Assembly (NCBI RefSeq): GCF_965216805.1
Contig: NZ_CBDCGN010000002.1
Span: forward strand, 1,302,001 to 1,366,000
Source of the DNA: Panacagrimonas sp965216805
Lineage (GTDB): Bacteria; Pseudomonadota; Gammaproteobacteria; Nevskiales; Nevskiaceae
Length of the DNA: 64,000 nucleotides
Direction: 5' to 3'
Shown here in pieces: positions 41,490-49,915 of the stretch (positions are counted from its first letter, which is position 1; each line of letters begins with the position of its first letter). The position numbers and the translations under genes are program-made. The notes under the pieces were generated by a model. It saw only the letters and a list, made by a program, of their open reading frames with translations. It did no database searches and was not told the origin of the DNA.

Positions 41490-41930
41490 TCAGGCGCTCG
41501 CCGAGATCGCGTAGCGCCAGCCCATGGCGGTGAGCACGCCGATGGTCAGCACGCTGCGCAGCGCGAAATAACCGCCGACCGTGCCCAGGCTGCGTTCACG
41601 CCAGAAATCGGCAACCAGCAGCATCACGAAAGTCAGTGCGAGCACCGCCAGCGCGGGCGCGAACGGCAGTGCGGTGGAGAACCACGCGAGCAGCATCAGG
41701 GCCATGGCGATCAGCAGACCGGCCAAACCCGCGGCACCTTCGCAGGCGGGCAGGGCAAAGCCCCACAGCGAGCCGGCCATGAAAGCGGCGATCAGCGCGC
41801 AATAGCTCAGCCACACCGCGTCCATCCAGTCGGGAATGGTCTGCGGCGACAGGCTCAGCCACGCCGGCCCGAGAAAGAACGGGATCAGGCCGGCGTAGCC
41901 GATCAGGGACACCGGGGTGGGCAGGCGCAT
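41490..41930 (-). CDS. DUF3429 integral membrane protein
   Basis: The 146-residue protein has about five hydrophobic helices and the DUF3429 pattern (IGYAGLIPFFLGPAWL at the start, then AFMAGSLWGFAL near 49-60). The function of the family is unknown. TGGAG lies before the ATG at 41930. The frame stays open further upstream, but that part is the shadow of the lipoprotein gene. Confidence 0.75.
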   Translation of the reverse strand: MRLPTPVSLIGYAGLIPFFLGPAWLSLSPQTIPDWMDAVWLSYCALIAAFMAGSLWGFALPACEGAAGLAGLLIAMALMLLAWFSTALPFAPALAVLALTFVMLLVADFWRERSLGTVGGYFALRSVLTIGVLTAMGWRYAISASA

Positions 41931-42016
41931 ACGGCACTCCAGAATTCCGAGGCCGCATTCTGAACCCTCGCCGCAGTGACCTGCGATCTGTCGCAGCGGC
42001 GCCATGCCGCGGCCGA

Positions 42017-42715
42017 TCAGCCCGGTGGAGGGTGACTGTTGCGTGTAGGTCGTGCGGCCGGCGCCAGCAATTCGCCCACCTGTCCGGCGATGCCGGCGCA
42101 GGCCGCGGCCTCGGTGCGCGCGATCATCGGAATCGGCACGATGATCGCGGGCATGTAGGAGGTGCCGCTGGCGTTGACGGTGATCTTGCCGACCGCGCTG
42201 CGGTTGTGGACGTCCCAGATGGATACCTCGTACTTGGATTCCTTCTCCCACCAGCCGAAGCCCAGGCAGCCGCCGCCGGCGGGCGAGATCGCGCAGCCCA
42301 TGCTGCCGCCGCCGTCGATCTTTTCGGTTTCGCCGTCCACCCACACCAGAAAGCGCACGCCGGTAGCGCGCAGGCGCTGGGCGATGTCGGGGCGATCGAA
42401 CAGATTGTTGAGCGCGTCGGCAGAGACCGGCGCGGTGCGCGGCTCCAGCCAGGGAAACAGGGCGTCCACGAACTGTTGCTCGGAATAGATCGACAGGCGC
42501 CGCTGCTGCAGCGAGTCCGCAACGCAACGGTTGAAACTGGCCTCGGATTCGCGGTCGCCGCGGTGGCGCCGGCCCAGCACCACCACCGACTCGTCGACAC
42601 CGACCATCACGGTCTGGCCGCTCTGGCGCAACTGCTCCACTTTGGAGCTGACGCAACCACCCAGAGCGATGCCCAGCAGCGATACCAGCAATGCGGTCGG
42701 CAGGCGCCAGTTCAT
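42017..42715 (-). CDS. Lipoprotein, last gene of the ExbB-vWA cluster
   Basis: The 232-residue protein has a lipoprotein signal ending in L-G-G-C21. The mature part contains FLVWVDGETEKIDGGGSMGC and later WDVHNRSAVGKITVNASGTS, a pattern that I have seen only in uncharacterised lipoproteins. It probably sits in the outer membrane. Its ATG overlaps the stop of the previous lipoprotein gene (ATGA). Confidence 0.7.
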   Translation of the reverse strand: MNWRLPTALLVSLLGIALGGCVSSKVEQLRQSGQTVMVGVDESVVVLGRRHRGDRESEASFNRCVADSLQQRRLSIYSEQQFVDALFPWLEPRTAPVSADALNNLFDRPDIAQRLRATGVRFLVWVDGETEKIDGGGSMGCAISPAGGGCLGFGWWEKESKYEVSIWDVHNRSAVGKITVNASGTSYMPAIIVPIPMIARTEAAACAGIAGQVGELLAPAARPTRNSHPPPG

Positions 42716-43368
42716 GGGGTGGACAGCGCCTCCGAAGAGGACGGCTGTGGCTGCCGGATCACCGCCAGTTCGTTCTGCAGGCGCTGCCGGAACCCCGGCC
42801 CGTCGCGAAAGATCAGCGCCATGCCGGCGGCGGCGTCGCGCAGGGCCTCGCGAACGGCCGCGGTCAGCGCCGCGTGGGTGCCGCCGAGCGTCGAACCGCG
42901 ATGCTTACCGTAGGCAGCGATCTCCCAGGCCGCGAGCAGGCGTCCATTGGGCGCGCGCAGGTTGAGGCGGTACTTGATCCAGGCCTCGTGGAACTCGTCC
43001 TTGTCGCTGCGCGGCGAGGCGATCTGCACGTCCTCGATTACCGGCTGCAACACCGCCTCGACACCGGCCGGCGTTGCCTGCTCGTCGGGCGGCTGTGCCA
43101 GCACCGTGAGCGAGCGGAACTGCTCGGTGAGAAATTCGGTGAACAGGACCTTGGACGCCGGGCCCACCGACACCCGTTGTTCGAAGCCCTTGGGCGGTTT
43201 GTCCAGGTGTTCGTAGGCGACGAACTGCGGGTCCATGTACAGACCCATCGCGGTGGGCACGCGGATCAGCACCGGTTGCGGAAACTCGGTCGTCGGCACC
43301 ACCGGCTTGGCCGAGCAGGCACCGAGCAGGCATGCCAGCAGCACCACGGACAAGCATCTCCGGTTCAC
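42712..43368 (-). CDS. Lipoprotein of the ExbB-vWA cluster
   Basis: With the GTG at 43368 the product has 218 residues and a lipobox L-L-G-A-C18. The mature protein is mixed alpha/beta with KVLFTEFLTEQFRSLTVLAQ near the middle. I do not recognise a family. The upstream in-frame extension to 43422 would put extra residues before the signal peptide and is less likely. It is coupled to the next lipoprotein gene. Confidence 0.65.
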   Translation of the reverse strand: MNRRCLSVVLLACLLGACSAKPVVPTTEFPQPVLIRVPTAMGLYMDPQFVAYEHLDKPPKGFEQRVSVGPASKVLFTEFLTEQFRSLTVLAQPPDEQATPAGVEAVLQPVIEDVQIASPRSDKDEFHEAWIKYRLNLRAPNGRLLAAWEIAAYGKHRGSTLGGTHAALTAAVREALRDAAAGMALIFRDGPGFRQRLQNELAVIRQPQPSSSEALSTP

Positions 43369-43387
43369 TGCGAGCCTGCGATGGCGG

Positions 43388-44380
43388 TTACAGCCCGACA
43401 AAAGCACCTCCGTTTTCAGCACACAGGATACGCATCAGGCTGGCGAAGCGGATGCCGGTGACCGACACCGCGCCGTTGGCCGCATACTGCGTCGGAAAAC
43501 CCACGCCGTGGATGCGCGCACGCGGCACTCCGCGTGCGTCCTTGGGATTGATGCGGCGGATACGCTGCACCACGTCCTCGATGCTCGATCCCGTGAACTC
43601 GTCGCCGAGCACGTAGATGGAGATCTTCTTGCCCGGTTCGGCAAACGCGCGGATGGCGCGTTCGATGCCCTCCACCGGGCTGGAATCGGAAAACGTGCGC
43701 CAGGTGGCGAGCGCGCCGAGCAGCGCCTTGCGCCGCGCGGGCGTGTCCGGAATCCATTGGCCGGCGCGGTAGGTGTTGAACAGATAGTCGCCCTCGTCGC
43801 TCATGACCTGCATGCCTTTGACGCGAGGATAGATGTCCAGGATTTCATCCATCTTGCGCAGCATCTGCGGCCAGGCGAAGCGCTGCATGGAACCGGAGGT
43901 GTCGATGACGAAGACGATGTACTCGCTGTCCACCGGAATGCCGCCGACCGGTGCGTCGGCGCGCGTACGCACGCCCTGCGCCTGCAAGCGGCGCATCTCC
44001 TCGGTCAGAGTCTGGCGCGCCGCTGCCAGGCGCTGTTCGATGGTTTCGGCCACCGTCACTTCGGCGCGCGTCTCGCTGGTCTTGTCGTCCAGCGAATCCG
44101 AACTCGTGCGCAGCGCCGCCAGGGTACTGCGCGCGGCTTCCAGTTCTCGTCGCACCGCCGCCACCTCGTCCTCCAGCGCCTGGCGCTTGCCGGAGGTTTC
44201 CTGCGCCAGCTGCTGCAACTGCGCCTCGCGTGCGGCCAGTTCCTCGGTGGTCTGCTCGCGGATGCTGGGCTCGGCGGACTTGGTCAGCACCAGCAGCAGC
44301 ACGATGGCGCCGAAGCCGCAGCAGATCACATCGAGGAAGGACAGACCGAAGATTTCCTCCTCGCGGCGCCGGCGCTTCAC
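43388..44380 (-). CDS. vWA-domain protein with TolR/ExbD-like N-terminal helix (first of pair)
   Basis: The 330-residue protein has a basic N-terminus and one transmembrane helix (about 10-35, FGLSFLDVICCGFGAIVLLL) with an aspartate at residue 17. A coiled coil (about 40-130) follows, then a vWA domain whose metal site starts D160-T-S-G-S. The helix resembles the TolR/ExbD helix (P-x-[IL]-D-V) whose Asp carries protons. GTG start overlapping the stop of the second vWA gene (GTGA). I infer that it partners the ExbB-like channel. Confidence 0.75.
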   Translation of the reverse strand: MKRRRREEEIFGLSFLDVICCGFGAIVLLLVLTKSAEPSIREQTTEELAAREAQLQQLAQETSGKRQALEDEVAAVRRELEAARSTLAALRTSSDSLDDKTSETRAEVTVAETIEQRLAAARQTLTEEMRRLQAQGVRTRADAPVGGIPVDSEYIVFVIDTSGSMQRFAWPQMLRKMDEILDIYPRVKGMQVMSDEGDYLFNTYRAGQWIPDTPARRKALLGALATWRTFSDSSPVEGIERAIRAFAEPGKKISIYVLGDEFTGSSIEDVVQRIRRINPKDARGVPRARIHGVGFPTQYAANGAVSVTGIRFASLMRILCAENGGAFVGL

Positions 44381-45456
44381 GGCCAGTCCCTCGACGGTTC
44401 CAGGAACGCGCCGCCCGAGATGCGCGCCAGTTGCCAGAACGCGCTGGCCGCGCGCGGATCGCCTTCCATCGGCATCAGGATCACGTTGACCGGCACCCCG
44501 CGCGGCAGCTTCTGCACCGCCTCGTTGTAGTGCGCCAGGCGCTGCTTGCCGGACACGACGCCGCCGCGAATGCTGCTGCCCTGGGTCGGCAGGCCGTCGG
44601 TGATCAGGATGATGTTGTCGGGTGCCGGATTGAGCGCGCGCGCGGCGTCGAAGGCCTTGGCCAGACTGGTGCCGCCGGCCGGCACCACCTCGCGCAGCGC
44701 GCGCATGGCGGCGTCCAGACCGCGCCCGGAGTCGGACGCCAGCCAGCCGCCCTTGCCGGTCACTGGGCGTGCGTCCTGCGCGAAGACCAGCATCTGGAAC
44801 TGACCGTCCGGCGGCATCTGCGCGGTGAGCCAGTCGGCGGTGGCCAGCGCGCGCGTCCACTTGGGCGCACCGCGGCGTGCCGATTCGCTCATGTTGCGGC
44901 GGCGGATGGCGTCGACGATGGTCTCGCCGAGCATGCTGGCGGAGCCATCCACCAGGATCAGCACGCGCCGCCCGCTCACCTGCAACCCGGTCAGATACTG
45001 CCGTTGGCCCTCGCCGCGCACGGTGCGGGTGGCGTTGGCGGCGGCGTCCTGGCTGGCCGCGCGCATCGCCGCCACCCGCTGCTCCAGTGCCAGCAGTTCC
45101 TCCTGCAAACGGCGCATGCGCGACTCGCGCTCGGTGGCGGCGTCGCCTTCGGGCATGGCGGCGCGCAGTTGCTCGATCTGCTGACGCAGACGTTCGGCCT
45201 CGTTCTCTGCGGTTTGCAGTTCCTCTTCTTCACGCGACAGCGCCGACTCCATCGTGAGAATGGCTTGGCGACCGTCGAGGATCTCGCTCTCCAGCGCGTT
45301 GACGCGGGCGACGAGGTCGAAGTTGCTGTCGAGATCGCGATCGACTCTGGCGTGATCCACCAGCATGAACAGCAGGATCGCCGCGCCGAAGCCGCAGGAA
45401 ATGACGTCGAGAAACGACAACCCGATGACGGCCATATCGCGGCGTCGACGTCGCAT
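44377..45456 (-). CDS. vWA-domain protein with TolR/ExbD-like N-terminal helix (second of pair)
   Basis: The 359-residue protein has the same layout as its neighbour: basic N-terminus, helix with SFLDVISCGFGAAILLFMLV and aspartate again at residue 17, long coiled coil (about 50-140) and a vWA domain with the metal site D170-G-S-A-S. The two are clearly paralogues but diverged outside the helix. The ATG is 2 bases after the stop of the Hsp70-like gene. The C-terminal vWA domain should lie in the periplasm if the N-terminus is cytoplasmic. Confidence 0.75.
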   Translation of the reverse strand: MRRRRRDMAVIGLSFLDVISCGFGAAILLFMLVDHARVDRDLDSNFDLVARVNALESEILDGRQAILTMESALSREEEELQTAENEAERLRQQIEQLRAAMPEGDAATERESRMRRLQEELLALEQRVAAMRAASQDAAANATRTVRGEGQRQYLTGLQVSGRRVLILVDGSASMLGETIVDAIRRRNMSESARRGAPKWTRALATADWLTAQMPPDGQFQMLVFAQDARPVTGKGGWLASDSGRGLDAAMRALREVVPAGGTSLAKAFDAARALNPAPDNIILITDGLPTQGSSIRGGVVSGKQRLAHYNEAVQKLPRGVPVNVILMPMEGDPRAASAFWQLARISGGAFLEPSRDWP

Positions 45457-45458
45457 GG

Positions 45459-46727
45459 TCAGTCCGCTCTGGCCACCACGATCAGGCGCAGCTCGCTGCC
45501 GCCGTGGCTGAGGCGATCGCCGGCGCGCAGCGGCCGCGTGCCGGCCAGCGCCTCGCCGTTGAGTCGCACCGTCGAGCCGCCGGCGTCTTCGATCTGCAGT
45601 GCGTTGCCGTCTCCGCGCAGCAACCCCGGCGCGCCGGGTAGCCAGGCCGACAGCGCCTGCACGCGCCCGTCGGCGGGCAGCGGAAGCGCGCGATAACCCA
45701 GCAAGGCGTGGGTGGGTACCAGACTGTGCTCGCCCGAGGCGCTTTGCGCGTGCAGCGCACGTCGCGGCAGGCGCGTGACCCAAGGCAGTTCGGTGCTGTC
45801 GGTTTCGATCAGGGCCAGGTGTTCGGCGATGCCGCGCGCCACTGCGCCGGCATCGAGCCGTTGCGCCTGCGGCAGTTGCGATGCCAGGCCCGGCAGTTCC
45901 GCCGCACGATCGCTGAGCAGGATGCTCGCCGGCTCACCGGCGATGGCGCCGCTGACGGCGTCGACGATGGCCGCCACCCGGTCCGACAGGGTCGAGGCCA
46001 GCGCCTCGCGGGTGAGGCCGGCGCGGTGCGTGCGCGTCCCCGCATCCAGTTCCAGCACCGCCTGCGACTCGCCCGACAACTGCGCCATCCATTGCGGCAG
46101 CCGGTCGTACAGCGCCTGCTCGGTGGCGGCGCTGTGCAGCGGATCGAAGCGCGCCGTGCGCACGAACGCTTCCGCCACCACCGCCGCGCAGCGGTCCTGC
46201 AGCGCCGCCAGACCGGGCTTGAGCTCCTGCAGCCGCGTGCGGGTCAGGTCGCGATCGCCGTCCAGCCAGGTCAGCAGCACGCGATGGCGCTGGACGTCGA
46301 CGTGCACGCTGCGCGGCGCGGTGCCCAAGGTGCTGGCCGCCGCCACTGCCGCATCGACCAGCCCGACCGCGCGCACCTGCAGGGCCTGCAGAATGCCGAG
46401 CAACACGCCGAGCTGGCTGGGCGTGAAGCTGGCCGGCGCCGCCAGCACCAGCGGCTGTTCGGTCAGCGCGCTGCCCAGTTCCAGCAATTGCGCATGGGCC
46501 AGATCGGCGGCGCTGCGCGCAGCGCCCAGCGGCGTGGGCAGGCTGGCGTCCAGCTGATACCAGTAGCGGTCGTATGCACGTCGCGGATCCAGGCGCAGGC
46601 GCGCCTGGGCGTCGCGACCGGTCAGCAGGCGGCGGCCATCCAGCGCCGCACAGCCGGGGCTCTCCAGCAGCAGTTGCTCGCCCTCGTACAGGCGCAGGCC
46701 GACGTCGTTGAGTTCCAGGATGCGCAT
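45459..46727 (-). CDS. Degenerate Hsp70/actin-like protein with C-terminal FHA-like module
   Basis: The 422-residue protein opens with MRILELNDVGLRLYEGEQLL, like the first phosphate loop of Hsp70-type ATPases. It contains PLVLAAPASFTPSQLGVLLG and VGLVDAAVAAAS, the region before the second phosphate loop, but the D-x-G-G-G-T motif is lost. The last 80 residues (about 340-422, with STVRLNGEALAGTRPLRAGD) resemble an FHA or related small beta domain. It has no signal peptide. Its position between ExbB-like and vWA genes suggests a cytoplasmic scaffold or sensor. Confidence 0.55.
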   Translation of the reverse strand: MRILELNDVGLRLYEGEQLLLESPGCAALDGRRLLTGRDAQARLRLDPRRAYDRYWYQLDASLPTPLGAARSAADLAHAQLLELGSALTEQPLVLAAPASFTPSQLGVLLGILQALQVRAVGLVDAAVAAASTLGTAPRSVHVDVQRHRVLLTWLDGDRDLTRTRLQELKPGLAALQDRCAAVVAEAFVRTARFDPLHSAATEQALYDRLPQWMAQLSGESQAVLELDAGTRTHRAGLTREALASTLSDRVAAIVDAVSGAIAGEPASILLSDRAAELPGLASQLPQAQRLDAGAVARGIAEHLALIETDSTELPWVTRLPRRALHAQSASGEHSLVPTHALLGYRALPLPADGRVQALSAWLPGAPGLLRGDGNALQIEDAGGSTVRLNGEALAGTRPLRAGDRLSHGGSELRLIVVARAD

Positions 46728-46734
46728 CGGCCGG

Positions 46735-47538
46735 TCAGCTCTGCGGCGCCTGCAGGTTCTGGATCAGCTTGCGCTCGCACTGTGCCTGGCCGTCGAGCAC
46801 CAGGCGCTCCTGCAGCTGTTGCAACTGGTAGAGCAGGAACATCAGCACCATCGACAGCAGCAGCGCGACCAGGGTGGAGTTGAAGGCGGTGCCCAGGCTC
46901 TCGGTGACGCCGGCCAGATCGCCCTCCAGCGCGCGATTGGCCTGGCCCATGGCCTGACCGATGCCGCGCACGGTGCCGATGAAGCCGATGGAGGGAATCG
47001 CCCAGGCGATGTAGCGCACCAGCGACAGTTCCGAGTCCAGGCGATCGCCGTACCCCTGGCTGGCGCGGCCCACTTCGTCGGACACGTCCTGGATGTTGCG
47101 GGTGGTGCGGAAGCGGTTGAGCGCGGTGAGCAGCAGGTGCGGTAACAGGCGTTCGCGGCTTTCGGTGGGCAGCGCCTCCAGCGCGCGGGCGTGACCGCGG
47201 GCATCCTCGGGCAGGATGCTCTCGCCGTCGGCAATCGCGACCAGGTTGGCCTCGAACAGCTCGCGTTCGCGTCCCAGGTTGCGGAACTTGTAACCCATGA
47301 TGGCGAAGCCCCACAGTGCCAGGATGATGCTCAGCTCCTGCTCGTAGTCCTTCAGGATCACCCACACGTTCGCCTCGTTGACGTGCTGCGGGTCGGCCAG
47401 CACCGCGGCCTGCTGCTGCTCCAGCGCCGCCGCGGCGCGCGGCCGCACCAGCGCCAGGTAGGCGGCGTGCACCAGGATCGCCGCGATCGCCAGCGCGAAG
47501 ATCTGGTAGACGAATTCGACGGGAAAATTTCGGCGCAT
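46735..47538 (-). CDS. MotA/TolQ/ExbB-type proton channel protein
   Basis: The 267-residue membrane protein has helices near 10-32, 70-86, 175-197 and 218-240. The family signatures are A-I-P-S-I-G-F-I-G-T-V-R-G-I (about 180-193) and T-A-F-N-S-T-L-V-A-L (about 217-226), with the pore-lining threonine in the latter. ExbB, TolQ and MotA form pentamers around a dimer of single-helix partners and convert proton flow to motion. No ExbD/TolR gene is present; the two vWA proteins downstream can fill that role. Confidence 0.85.
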   Translation of the reverse strand: MRRNFPVEFVYQIFALAIAAILVHAAYLALVRPRAAAALEQQQAAVLADPQHVNEANVWVILKDYEQELSIILALWGFAIMGYKFRNLGRERELFEANLVAIADGESILPEDARGHARALEALPTESRERLLPHLLLTALNRFRTTRNIQDVSDEVGRASQGYGDRLDSELSLVRYIAWAIPSIGFIGTVRGIGQAMGQANRALEGDLAGVTESLGTAFNSTLVALLLSMVLMFLLYQLQQLQERLVLDGQAQCERKLIQNLQAPQS

Positions 47539-47600
47539 GGTCGGGGTGGGGCGCTGAGGCGTTTAGGGATGAAGAGGCGCGAGGATCGAGAGTCGACGCT

Positions 47601-47843
47601 TCAGATATCGGCCGGGAAATCCACTTCCTGGTCGGGAGACACCTCTTCCGAAGGTCGAAAGCTGCTCTGATCCACCGCGCCGCCGGATCCCGATTCGGAC
47701 GGAGCGGGTGCGGCCTCGGAACCTTTCGGCGCGGGCGATGCGTCGCCTTCCTGCGCCGACGTCGTCGACGCGCACAGCGCCAGGCCCACCGCTGCCAGGT
47801 TGCGCGTGCATACCGTGAGAATCGGTCCGATCAAGGGGTTCAT
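47601..47843 (-). CDS. Small exported protein of the cluster (80 aa)
   Basis: A hydrophobic, signal-peptide-like N-terminus (about 1-30, ending A-S-T-T-S-A) is followed by an acidic, proline- and serine-rich tail ending in EVSPDQEVDFPADI. The ATG overlaps the SUMF1 gene stop (ATGA). I know no family; the conserved-looking acidic end may be a docking peptide. Confidence 0.6.
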   Translation of the reverse strand: MNPLIGPILTVCTRNLAAVGLALCASTTSAQEGDASPAPKGSEAAPAPSESGSGGAVDQSSFRPSEEVSPDQEVDFPADI

Positions 47844-49915
47844 TGCGCGTACCTTGCCACGCGAAAGCCGAGGTCGGGCCGCGGTTCGCGGCCGAAGTCG
47901 CGATAAGCCGAGCGCAGCTGCACCACGCCGCCGTGCAGCCAGCTCGATCCGCGGATGACGCGGTCGCTGCCGGATTTGCTGCCGGGTTCGGGGCCGAAAG
48001 GGTCGGTGACGCGCGGCGGGTCGATTGCCAGCGCGGTTTCATAGGCATCGTGCACCCACTCGGCCACATTGCCGCCCAGATCGAACAACCCCAGCGGATT
48101 GGCGCCAAAGCTGCCGACCGGGCTGGCGGCAGGGTATTTGTCGTCATAGCCGGGCAGAAGCTGTTCGGCGATGCCTTGCGCGGAGGCGTCGGCGAAGTTG
48201 CCGCTGCCCGCCGGTGGCGGAAACGCCGCGCCCCAGGGATAGCGACGTTCCTGCCGGTTGGGCGCAAAGCGTGCTGCCCACTCCCACTCGGCCTCGCTGG
48301 GCAGGCGGTAGCCGGTGGTGACCGGTTTGACCAGCGCAAAGTCGTTGCCGCTGGACTCGTAGGCGGGCGGCAGCCCGTCCTGCTGCGACAGCCAGTTGCA
48401 GTAGCGCACGGCGTCGTTCCAGCTAACGCGTGCGACCGGCTGCCGGTCGTTGTCCAGGGTGGTGCGGCGAATGATTCCGGACGAGTGCCCTCCGGCAAAG
48501 CGCCGGTATTGTTCGTTGCTGATCTCGGTGGTCGCCAGATAAAACGCGCGGCTGAGCTTGACCGGACGCAAGGCCTCGTTGGTCTGGCGGCCCTGGGTGC
48601 CGCGCGCGCTCCCCAGGGTGAATTCACCCGGTGCGATCAGCACCAGTTCCGGCCCCCCCTTGCTGGCGATGCGCGCCGGGTTGCGCGCCGCCTGCGCCGC
48701 CGCCTCGGTCTTGAGGCGGATGGTCACGCGCTGCTCGAAGCCCGGCTTGGGCGTGACCGTGCCGGTCCAGGGCTCGTGGCCGTCCTTGCTGGCGGCGATG
48801 CGATGCGCGGTGGCGGTCAGCTTCACCTCAGTGGTGCCGGGGGCGACCGCCTCGCCGTCGATCTCCACCTTCGCGTCGGCCGGCTGCACGTCCAGCACCA
48901 CGCTGCCGAGGATCGCCTGCAACTCCAGTTGCAAAGGCTCGTTGCCGTCGGAGGTCACGGTCTGCCGGTGTTCCAGCGTGCGGTAGCCCGGCGCCGACAA
49001 CGTCAGCGTATGGCTGCGCCCCGGGGTCAGCAGCAGGTCCAGCGGGGTGTTGCCGCGGAAACTGCCGTTGACGGTGACGCTGGCGCCGCGCGGAATGCTG
49101 CTGAGCTGCAAGCGGCCCTGCGCCGGCTGCAGATCGACCTCGGGCAGCGCCAGCGCCTCGTTGGCGGTCACCGTCAGGCGGTCGCGCCAGGTGGCGTAGC
49201 CGGGCAGGCTCAGTGCGATCTCGTGGGCGCCGGCACCCACCTCCAGGGTTTGCGGCGTGCGGCCGGCCTCGATGCCGTCGATCAGGATGGTGGCGCCCGG
49301 TGGCTGCGAGCGCACCGACACCGGCGCCCAGCCCGGTACCAGGTCCACTTGCAGGGTCTGCTCCACGCCGCCACCCTCGATCTCGATGCGCGCCTCGTAG
49401 GCCTGATAGCGCGGTGCGCGCAGCAGCAGGTCGTACTCGCCGGCACGCAATTCCAGCGCCTGCAGCGGCGTGGTGCCGCGCGCGGTGCCGTCGATGAACG
49501 TCTGTGCGGGTGGATTCGACACTAGGCGCAGGCGCCCCGGCAGACGTGTCATGTCGAACTGGAAGCTCTGCCTGCGGGGGTCGTTGCGCACCTGGAAACC
49601 GGCGGCCAAGTCCTCGTAGCCCTCCGCCCGCGCCAGCAGCCGGTACTCGCCCGGCCACAACAGGTATCCGCTGCCCAGTGCGAAGCCGACGCCACCATCG
49701 ACGTCGATGCGGGCGCCGGCCGGCTCGATCCGCAACTGCACTGAGCGCGCCATGTAGAAAAACAGCACCGCCGCAGCCATCACCAGTCCCAACGCGCCGA
49801 GTGCGATCCACAGTGGCGGGATGCGCGGCCGCACGCCGCCGGATTGCTGTCCGGCGGGCTGGTAGGGCACCGCGGCGATGCGCGGGCTGTCGTCGCTTCG
49901 GTCGGCGTCGCTCAC
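47840..49915 (-). CDS. PEGA-repeat and SUMF1-domain membrane protein
   Basis: The 691-residue protein has one transmembrane helix (about 34-56) and several PEGA repeats (about 60-400, with patterns such as SNPPAQTFIDGTARGTTPLQ). The C-terminal domain (about 430-690) is SUMF1/FGE-like, with YRLPSEAEWEWAARFA, GGNVAEWVHD and RGSSW. The cysteines used by true formylglycine-generating enzymes after the G-x-S-W motif are absent (RGSSWLHGGVVQLRSAYR), so catalysis of that kind is unlikely. It probably binds a ligand or cell-wall component in the periplasm. GTG start overlapping the previous stop. Confidence 0.8.
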   Translation of the reverse strand: MSDADRSDDSPRIAAVPYQPAGQQSGGVRPRIPPLWIALGALGLVMAAAVLFFYMARSVQLRIEPAGARIDVDGGVGFALGSGYLLWPGEYRLLARAEGYEDLAAGFQVRNDPRRQSFQFDMTRLPGRLRLVSNPPAQTFIDGTARGTTPLQALELRAGEYDLLLRAPRYQAYEARIEIEGGGVEQTLQVDLVPGWAPVSVRSQPPGATILIDGIEAGRTPQTLEVGAGAHEIALSLPGYATWRDRLTVTANEALALPEVDLQPAQGRLQLSSIPRGASVTVNGSFRGNTPLDLLLTPGRSHTLTLSAPGYRTLEHRQTVTSDGNEPLQLELQAILGSVVLDVQPADAKVEIDGEAVAPGTTEVKLTATAHRIAASKDGHEPWTGTVTPKPGFEQRVTIRLKTEAAAQAARNPARIASKGGPELVLIAPGEFTLGSARGTQGRQTNEALRPVKLSRAFYLATTEISNEQYRRFAGGHSSGIIRRTTLDNDRQPVARVSWNDAVRYCNWLSQQDGLPPAYESSGNDFALVKPVTTGYRLPSEAEWEWAARFAPNRQERRYPWGAAFPPPAGSGNFADASAQGIAEQLLPGYDDKYPAASPVGSFGANPLGLFDLGGNVAEWVHDAYETALAIDPPRVTDPFGPEPGSKSGSDRVIRGSSWLHGGVVQLRSAYRDFGREPRPDLGFRVARYAQ

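Noticed and set aside
47843..49525. Plus-strand frame of 560 codons opposite the PEGA/SUMF1 gene
   Set aside because: Composition is Arg/Ala/Gln-rich without domain features, and the opposite strand encodes a clear PEGA/SUMF1 protein.
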